Below, in pieces: positions 57,938 through 64,000 of a stretch of DNA of 64,000 bases. The notes below the pieces were generated by a model. It did no database searches, was not told the origin of the DNA, and saw only the letters and a list, made by a program, of their open reading frames with translations. The DNA is from Candidatus Poribacteria bacterium (lineage in GTDB: Bacteria > Poribacteria > WGA-4E > WGA-3G), in NCBI GenBank assembly GCA_026706025.1, contig JAPOZO010000085.1, positions 1 through 64,000 of the forward strand. The letters are read 5' to 3'. Positions within the stretch are counted from its first letter, which is position 1. Each line of letters opens with the position of its first letter. The position numbers and the translations under genes were made by a program.

Positions 57938-59956
57938 TTACATCTCCGTTGCGACGATCACAAGGTCGAGGATGTTCACCACTCCATCGCCGTTGAGATC
58001 GGGTTCGTTTTCACCGAGCGCGTTGGCAACAATCACCAAGTCAAGGATATTGACAGTGCCATCGGAATTCAGGTCGGCGCGGTTACGTACCTCGCCAGCT
58101 TTCAAGTAGATTTCGCCATCGAGATCCGGTATCGTGTGCGAGCGTTTGTTTTCAACACCTGATGCGGAGCCTGAGACATTCTCCCCGAACTCGATCTGTT
58201 GTTCTCTGCCGGAGCGGTTGTAGACAGCGAACCCGTGATCAAACTCCCGGATAAAGAGTCCGTCGATGTTGAGATAGGTTTTGACTGTCTGTGAGATCGG
58301 GCGACCGATTTCGGCATCCCAAAAATCGTACCAGTCGTGTCTATGGCTATTACCATCATTGTAAAGCACATAGCTGTCTGAAAGCGTCAGCCCCATCGTC
58401 GTGAAGACACGCATCCATCGCCTGTTATCCGGTGAATCCGGGGGTTCACTCGGCAGTCCCCAACCTTCCAAGCAATTGATCTGTGGTTCTCGGAGATTCT
58501 CCTCTGCCCACAGGAGCGTGCTTTCAATCTCGATAAGTCCATCGCGTGTGTATCCGCTGTCATTATCCCGGAGTGTCTCCATAAATAAGCCGTTGACATA
58601 CGGGGCGGCGCGCGTCGGTTTTCTTCTGTTCGTATTGACGAGGATCAAAAAATCGTCGCCGACCGCCTCACGAATCCGCGTGATAATTTCATCGCGTGCG
58701 CGTTGCTCGGCTTCATCGCCGCGGTAGCCCGGTTGCGTCCATTCATTGCGAAGCACTGGGTACTGTTCATTCCACCAATCGAGCATAATACCATCAAAAA
58801 TTTGACAGCGTTTCGTCTCAATGGCTTGTTCAACGATGAGGTCAATGACATCTTGATGCGTGAAATCCATGAGATAGGCGGGGTATCCTGGGACAGGTAT
58901 ACGCTGACCCGCGGCATCCCTTATCCAATACGCCCAATCTTTGTGATAAAAGGGGGTCTCAAAAGCGTCGCGCATACGGATTTCGAGCAATAAAATGAGG
59001 TTCGGATTCCCCGCGGCTAACGCCTCGCGTTTCGCGCGTGCCTCTTCGATATTTCCGAGCAACTTCGCACCTTCATCGGTTTGCCGCCAGTCAAGCCGAA
59101 GCGCGCCACAGCAGGTGAAGTATAAATCATGGAGCGCAATGCCCGCTTCATTTGAGAGTTCTCGACGATTCTGAACACTGCTCCACGCCTGAAAAACGGA
59201 TGGATAGTTTCGGCTCTCAATGCGTTCGAGGAACTGAGGGATCGCGAGTCCATCAAGCAAATCACAGACCTCATCATGTACGAGTTCAATGATGTCCAAC
59301 GCCTGAAGTGGACGATAATCTTGGATCGGGTTATTATCAATCCATAACTCCTCCAAATTCGTTAAATGCGTCAATGGACGAATATCAATGATATTGTTCG
59401 CCCTCAAGTAGAGTTCTCTGAGTTCTTTGAGGTTCGCGATCGGTTCAATATTTTCAATCTTATTGTAAGCGAGATTCAATTTTTCTAATCCGGTTAAGCC
59501 TGCGATCGCCTCGATCTTGGAGATGTTACAGACCGAGAGATTCAGGATCCGCAACGCCGTTAAGTTGGCGATCGGCGAAATGTCAACAATTTGGTAGTTT
59601 GACCAGCCGTATAAGGTTTGAAGCTTACGGAGTGTCATAAGGGGTGAGAGATCAGTGACATCGTTTTCAGCGAAAGAAAACCATGTCAGATTCGTCGCAT
59701 GTTCGATACCTGTGAGATCCTTGATGTTCAGCTGATAGAGATCAAGATGTTCGAGGTGAAGTAAGTCATTTCGGGTGAGTGGCTGGTCTTCGGGGTGTTG
59801 AAGTGCCGCGCGGACGGCGTGCCGCAAATTGGCATCCGGCATCCAGTGCTGTGCTTCAGCAATCTGAAAAACGATCAGAAAACAGAAACAGAGGAAAAGC
59901 GTCTCACGAAGTGACTTCGTCGGACAATTTTTTCGTAGCGATAAGATTCTTTTCAT
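57938..59956 (-). CDS. Secreted LRR / glycosidase-like / dockerin protein
   Basis: A 672-residue protein. Signal peptide ETLFLCFCFLIVFQIAEA, leucine-rich repeats (about 60-230; LTGLEKLNLAYNKIENIEPI), TIM-barrel-like domain (LMDFTHQDVIDLIV, FDGIMLDWWNEQ about 380) and a C-terminal dockerin (DLNSDGTVNILDL, DLNGDGVVNILDL). AAGGAGA before ATG 59956, 34 bp after the upstream gene. Same architecture as 25041-27089 and 59991-61991. Confidence 0.75.
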   Translation of the reverse strand: MKRILSLRKNCPTKSLRETLFLCFCFLIVFQIAEAQHWMPDANLRHAVRAALQHPEDQPLTRNDLLHLEHLDLYQLNIKDLTGIEHATNLTWFSFAENDVTDLSPLMTLRKLQTLYGWSNYQIVDISPIANLTALRILNLSVCNISKIEAIAGLTGLEKLNLAYNKIENIEPIANLKELRELYLRANNIIDIRPLTHLTNLEELWIDNNPIQDYRPLQALDIIELVHDEVCDLLDGLAIPQFLERIESRNYPSVFQAWSSVQNRRELSNEAGIALHDLYFTCCGALRLDWRQTDEGAKLLGNIEEARAKREALAAGNPNLILLLEIRMRDAFETPFYHKDWAYWIRDAAGQRIPVPGYPAYLMDFTHQDVIDLIVEQAIETKRCQIFDGIMLDWWNEQYPVLRNEWTQPGYRGDEAEQRARDEIITRIREAVGDDFLILVNTNRRKPTRAAPYVNGLFMETLRDNDSGYTRDGLIEIESTLLWAEENLREPQINCLEGWGLPSEPPDSPDNRRWMRVFTTMGLTLSDSYVLYNDGNSHRHDWYDFWDAEIGRPISQTVKTYLNIDGLFIREFDHGFAVYNRSGREQQIEFGENVSGSASGVENKRSHTIPDLDGEIYLKAGEVRNRADLNSDGTVNILDLVIVANALGENEPDLNGDGVVNILDLVIVATEM

Positions 59957-59990
59957 AAAGTACGTCTCCTTACACTCTGTTTGCGTGTCT

Positions 59991-61991
59991 CTATTCAAAA
60001 GCGTTCGCGACGATCACGAGATCCAAAATATTCACGGTGCCATCGCCGTTGAGATCTGGGGTATCCGAACCTAAGCCGTTGGCAACAATGACTAAATCAA
60101 GGATATTCACCGTGCCGTCGCCGTTAAGATCGGCACGGTTTTCAACCTCGCCAGCTTTCAAGTAGATTTCGCCATCGAGATCAGGGATCGTGTGCTGTCT
60201 GCCGAGAAGTTGACTCGCGACACCCGTCGTTTCAACGGGCAAACTGATGGTTTGCGGTAGACCGGAGCGGTTATAGACGGCCCACCCATTGTCAAATTCC
60301 CGGATAAACAAGCCGTCGATGTTTCGATAGGTTTCGGCGCGGGGCCCGATCGGACGACCGAGTTCGGTATCCCAAAAATCTGTCCAGATCTGTCCGTGAG
60401 CCGGTAAGATCGGATCATTCGGTCGCTCGCCATAATTGTAGCTCACATAGCCATCAGAATGCGTCAGGCTGAGTGTTATCATCAGCCGCATGTTTCGTAG
60501 GTTATCGGGGCTCTCTGGCGATTGCGTCGCGAGTCCCTCACCTTCCAAGCAGTTGATGCGAGATTCTCGGAGCGTTACTTCTGCCCAGAGCAGCGTCTCT
60601 TCGATCCGCTGAAGTCCTTTATGTGTATAGCCACTCGGGGAATCAAGACCGGTTTCCATGAAAAGCCCGTTGATGTAAGGTGCAGCACGTTCGGGTTTCC
60701 GACGGTTAGAATTGACCATGATGAGAAAATTCTCACCGACGGCTTCGCGAACGCGTCGGATAATTATATCGCGTGCGCGTTGCTCGACTTCATTTGTCTG
60801 GTGCGGTATCGGGGAAAAATCACTGTAAAGCACAGGCCCCCTCTCATTCCACCAATCAAAAAAAATCCCGTCGTAGAGCCCACATTGACGCGCAGCGATT
60901 GCCTGCTCAACAATGATGTCTTGCATACCCGGATGCGTGAAGTCTGTAAAAAATGCCCCACTCTCCCCTGAACGGACACGGTTGCCATCTGCATCTCGGA
61001 TCCAATACGGCCAATCTTCAGGATACTCATCGGGGAATCTGTCGCGCATGCCGATTGGCAGGATAACAACCATTTTCGGGTTCACTTCGCTTAAGACATA
61101 TCGCTCGAGTTTCGATGCCTGAAGATCGCCAACTAACTGAAAACCGGTATCTGTATCAAGGAAATGGAGTTTAAAGGTCCCACCGAGATACAAATCATGC
61201 AGCGCGATGCGTTCTGCCGGTGAGAGTTCGGGGAGATTCGTTATATCTGACCAAGGTTGGAAAAAAGAGGGGTAAGTTCGATTTGCGATCCTCTCATCAA
61301 CGGGTACCGCCTCAATGCGACACCCCGCATCGTAGATGAATTCCGTCAACGTCAATCCATCAAGTGGCGAGAAATCTGAAATCCAGTTATTGTCAATATG
61401 AAGTCTCTCTAAGCGATCTAAGTTCGCCAGTGGACTGACATCAACAATCAAATTCTTACGCAGGAACAATTCAATGAGACGTGTGAGGTTCGCCAGCGGT
61501 GTGATGTCCGAAATCTTGTTACGGCTGAGAACCAATCGCTCCAATCGCCGAAAATTACCAACCACAGAGATGTCCTCGATATGACAACCGGATAAATTGA
61601 GTTTTTTCAGTCGCGTCAGGTTGACTAAAGACGAAATATCGGAGAGTTTTTTGTTCGACCAACCGAAGAGTACCTCAAGTTTGGTGAGTGTCGCGAGTGG
61701 TGAGACATCGGAAACATCGTTGCCAGCAAACGAGAACCAGGTGAGATTCTTCGCGTGTTCGAGACCTTTTAGACTTTTCACCCTATATTTATAGGGATCA
61801 AGTCTATGGAGTTGTAGCAGATCATCGGGTGTGAAAGGTTCATCGGTTCGTAAACCGAGGGCTTCTCTAACAGCAAGCCGGAGCTGCGGATCCGGCATCC
61901 AACCCTCTTGGGCAAGCGCGACGTGTGGTGCGTAATAACCCCATAGGGCTATAAGAAAAATGAATAAGCGACAAAGCGGGGGAATTCTCAT
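59991..61991 (-). CDS. Secreted LRR / glycosidase-like / dockerin protein
   Basis: A 666-residue protein, first gene of the operon. Signal peptide LCRLFIFLIALWGYYAPHVA, leucine-rich repeats (about 55-215; LTRLKKLNLSGCHIEDISVV), TIM-barrel-like domain with DFTHPGMQD and LYDGIFFDWWNE (about 365-376), then a double dockerin (DLNGDGTVNILDLVIVAN twice). AAAGGAG before ATG 61991. The four operon members and the gene at 25041 are paralogues, so cargo amplification by duplication is likely. Confidence 0.75.
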   Translation of the reverse strand: MRIPPLCRLFIFLIALWGYYAPHVALAQEGWMPDPQLRLAVREALGLRTDEPFTPDDLLQLHRLDPYKYRVKSLKGLEHAKNLTWFSFAGNDVSDVSPLATLTKLEVLFGWSNKKLSDISSLVNLTRLKKLNLSGCHIEDISVVGNFRRLERLVLSRNKISDITPLANLTRLIELFLRKNLIVDVSPLANLDRLERLHIDNNWISDFSPLDGLTLTEFIYDAGCRIEAVPVDERIANRTYPSFFQPWSDITNLPELSPAERIALHDLYLGGTFKLHFLDTDTGFQLVGDLQASKLERYVLSEVNPKMVVILPIGMRDRFPDEYPEDWPYWIRDADGNRVRSGESGAFFTDFTHPGMQDIIVEQAIAARQCGLYDGIFFDWWNERGPVLYSDFSPIPHQTNEVEQRARDIIIRRVREAVGENFLIMVNSNRRKPERAAPYINGLFMETGLDSPSGYTHKGLQRIEETLLWAEVTLRESRINCLEGEGLATQSPESPDNLRNMRLMITLSLTHSDGYVSYNYGERPNDPILPAHGQIWTDFWDTELGRPIGPRAETYRNIDGLFIREFDNGWAVYNRSGLPQTISLPVETTGVASQLLGRQHTIPDLDGEIYLKAGEVENRADLNGDGTVNILDLVIVANGLGSDTPDLNGDGTVNILDLVIVANAFE

Positions 61992-62620
61992 CTACCTGCT
62001 CCTTTCTGCTTTTAAAGACATTTTCCATTTCTTTTTTGGGGGTTATAGTATATGCAAGAATGGAGTGTTTTTGCCGTTTTCTCGACTTTTTTGAGAATTT
62101 TTTGCTATTTTTGATGAAAATTCGGAAAAAATGCAGTAATTTGGTATAAAAAAAGCTGGTTTTGATTTATTTTGAAAAAATTAACATACTATAGAGAAAG
62201 AAATTCAACTTTTCATGCACCAGGCTGAAGAAAAAATAAATTTCCATACCTGGGACCAAAGCGTGAAAATAGAGAGTTGCCAGGTGAAAAATTTAATGTT
62301 ATTACCCGTAAGTGTAAGCCACAGCGGACTTTTTTATTCAATTCACGTTCCAACATTTACTTTACAGTTCAACAGTTTACAGCTCAAACGGTTTACAGTC
62401 TATCTAAAAAATGGTAATGTTCCTAATACCATATCTCAGATCTAGGAGTTATTAAGAAAATGAGAATTATCAGGTAGGAAACATTAGCAGCCGATTGGGT
62501 TGCTATTTTATTCCAATTTCGAGTTAGAGATTGCCGGTAAGCGTAAGCCACAGCGGACTTTTTTATTTAAATTCGGCGGATGGGCGACGGTGTGGCTGTC
62601 TGCCAAATAAGGAGACAATA
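61992..62620. repeat. AT-rich spacer with two direct repeats
   Basis: A 630-bp spacer. An almost identical stretch, CGTAAGTGTAAGCCACAGCG plus GACTTTTTTATT, occurs at 62307-62338 and again (with GGTAAGCGTAAGCC) at 62536-62567, 229 bp apart. They could be attachment, uptake or terminator-like sites near the integrase at 62938. No supported gene. Confidence 0.55.
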
Positions 62621-62912
62621 ATGTTTTACAGCAGATACAACAGGAAAAACTGTCAGAACAACCCCGAACGTATAACGCAGAAACGTCGGTGTGGCTACTG
62701 TGGCAAGAAGGTGTTCTACCATAAAGTGGTTAAGACGTGCTCGCTTGAAGACTATACCAACCCACTGCCCCTATTGTGGCAAAGATGTTTTTTATTGTAA
62801 GAACGAACACGGGTCTCGTGTTTTCTTTGAGGCGTTGGGCAAACCGTGGCCGAGACACCGCTGCCATGAATATTTAAATGGGCACCGCAAAAATAATAGG
62901 CGATTGCACTAA
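62621..62912 (+). pseudogene. Zinc-ribbon gene split by a frameshift
   Basis: ATG 62621 (AAGGAG upstream) opens FYSRYNRKNCQNNPERITQK and a first ribbon RCGYCGKKVFYHKV. Another frame then continues THCPYCGKDVFYCKNEHGSR and FFEALGKPWPRHRCHEYLN up to 62912. Joining both restores a protein with two CxxC ribbons and the PWPxHxC ending common to one zinc-finger family. A frameshift near 62755 is needed, so it is a pseudogene or a sequencing-level indel. Confidence 0.55.
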
Positions 62913-62937
62913 CTTAGTTATTTCCACTATCCTCCAC

Positions 62938-63861
62938 TTATCGCTTGCCATCCTTGAATCTTGCGATTGCGCCGCGTTCAGCGAGTTCTGCTTTTGCGTA
63001 GTGTGCTGGCATTTGTGAGGATTTCCAGCGTCCTGCGACTTGCATATCGACGACGGTCGCCCCGGCTTGCGCGAGGGAGACAGCAGATCCGACGCGAAGG
63101 GAATGCCCGGAGATAAAACCTTCTACACCGGCATCAGCAGCCCGCTTTTTGATAATGCGGCGTGCGGAGTGGGCGGTGAGCCGATCCGACTGGATGTGGT
63201 CACCGCGGCGAATGTGTCGGAAAATAGCACCGTCTGTAATGCCAGATCGTTCGCGGTACCGATCTAACACGTTTCGTGTTGCGTCACAGACATAGAGACT
63301 TTCGCCGGTGCCCTCCTGATCAGTTTTTGACGATCGGAGTGCGAGCGTCTTTTCTTTGAGGTCCCCAACGTTGACCGTAACAACTTCAGATATCCGCAAC
63401 AGACAATCGCTCATGAGGCGTATCATTGCTGCATCCCGTAAGCCTGCAATCGTGCTTTCGGTTTCCGCATAGACACAGATCCTTTCCACGTCCTGCCAAA
63501 TTAGACCATTGACCTGTCCGCGTCCTCTATCCTTGCCTTCTCTACGGATACCTGCCAACGTTGCGTGTGTAATAGGAAAGTTGATGATTTCTTGCCATTG
63601 ATGTTTGAGTTGCCACTTGACAGCAGCAACGGCTTGTCCGATTGTCGCGGGGGTTTTCCCTGTATTGTGTAATTCAGTGATGTATTCGGCTAACAGCGCA
63701 TCGGATAGAGTTCGACTTGATAGCCATGTCTCTAAATTGTGTAGCGCGCGCTGATAGGCTTTCAGCGTGTTTTCCGAGATGGAAACTTTGATTAGGGATC
63801 CGATTTCTTCGGGGAGTTGTAAGATTGTGGTGTTAGGATCAGCGTTGACGATCACACTCAT
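62938..63861 (-). CDS. Tyrosine recombinase/integrase (int3)
   Basis: A 307-residue recombinase with the same layout as int1: SAM-like core-binding domain (ISENTLKAYQRALHNLETWL), catalytic LLRISEV, HSLRVG, VAGRWKSSQMPAHY and the shared tail GAIARFKDGKR. About half of the residues are identical to int1 over the catalytic domain by eye. ATG 63861. It lies near the direct repeats at 62307 and 62536. Probably a plasmid integrase or resolvase. Confidence 0.9.
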   Translation of the reverse strand: MSVIVNADPNTTILQLPEEIGSLIKVSISENTLKAYQRALHNLETWLSSRTLSDALLAEYITELHNTGKTPATIGQAVAAVKWQLKHQWQEIINFPITHATLAGIRREGKDRGRGQVNGLIWQDVERICVYAETESTIAGLRDAAMIRLMSDCLLRISEVVTVNVGDLKEKTLALRSSKTDQEGTGESLYVCDATRNVLDRYRERSGITDGAIFRHIRRGDHIQSDRLTAHSARRIIKKRAADAGVEGFISGHSLRVGSAVSLAQAGATVVDMQVAGRWKSSQMPAHYAKAELAERGAIARFKDGKR

Positions 63862-64000
63862 TGACCTTCTCCAGGGTATTGATAGCGTTGTATAACTTAG
63901 GATTGGGCCCTTGATTTATCACTTAGCGTTGTTACATACTTATTTACAACTTCTTCTATTTGCATCAGCCGCAGTAGGGGACATTGAAGTACCCTTGTCT
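63862..64000. other. Right window edge
   Basis: About 140 bp upstream of the integrase start. No gene, repeat or clear promoter identified. Confidence 0.3.

Noticed and set aside
25041-61991. Many plus-strand frames of 60-150 codons across the dockerin genes
   Set aside because: They are antisense shadows of the long minus-strand genes; they have no Shine-Dalgarno and repeat in each paralogue because the dockerin DNA repeats.

Overview
The window reads as a large low-copy plasmid (or plasmid-derived element) from a bacterium resembling Candidatus Poribacteria. Replication evidence: three near-perfect 22-bp iterons plus a partial one at the left edge, an autoregulatory palindrome, a Rep_3-type initiator, a giant primase-helicase, a ParB-like protein, a partition-locus remnant and three tyrosine recombinases. 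The host guess is an inference. It rests on five large secreted proteins that combine internalin-like leucine-rich repeats and/or a glycosidase-like TIM barrel with a C-terminal double type I dockerin, an architecture I associate with Poribacteria and related marine or sponge symbionts. No rRNA, intact tRNA or CRISPR array was seen.

Layout. 0-1.6 kb: iterons, promoter/operator and rep. 1.7-31.4 kb: accessory genes, nearly all on the plus strand. The most striking unit is a tightly overlapping four-gene operon at 5.9-11.4 kb: a protein with two LAGLIDADG-like motifs, an alpha/alpha-toroid (terpene-cyclase-like) protein and two different DNA methyltransferases. I propose it as an undescribed restriction-modification-like system. 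From 12 to 19 kb there is a run of nuclease and defence-type genes (GIY-YIG, DUF4238, two HNH, a PIN-like protein, DUF2971, a HEPN-like protein, a broken DprA). From 20 to 25 kb there are a structured leader RNA, a winged-helix regulator and two paralogous lipoprotein metallopeptidases, one of them broken by a nonsense codon. At 27-31 kb lie two TIR-type effectors, a helical partner and a tyrosine integrase. Several of these genes are preceded by decayed copies of the 5' end of an integrase gene, which suggests cassette insertion at the start of integrase genes.

32.4-43.8 kb: a minus-strand array of a ParB-like gene, a second integrase, RadC and about 25 small genes. Almost all the small genes are of unknown function, each has its own Shine-Dalgarno, and many are separated by GC-rich hairpins or direct repeats. 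The array appears to start from a near-perfect sigma-70 promoter at 43.93-43.95 kb that is followed by an intrinsic terminator before the first gene, so attenuation is likely. 44.0-45.5 kb: tandem imperfect repeats (candidate centromere), a ribbon-helix-helix gene and an N-terminally deleted parA. 46-53.7 kb: a protein with two Sm/Hfq-like segments, a DinG-like helicase and the 1411-residue primase-helicase. 53.7-54.9 kb: a candidate small RNA, a MITE, a TnpB remnant and a membrane-protein pseudogene. 54.9-62 kb: a four-gene minus-strand operon of secreted dockerin proteins. The window ends with a frameshifted zinc-ribbon gene and a third integrase.

How the parts fit: the right half carries the backbone (replication, partition, recombination and an anti-restriction/RadC-type small-gene array), the left half is an accessory and defence island, and the dockerin proteins are cargo for surface or secreted polysaccharide interaction. 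Functional names come from motif recognition by eye; no database search was run.
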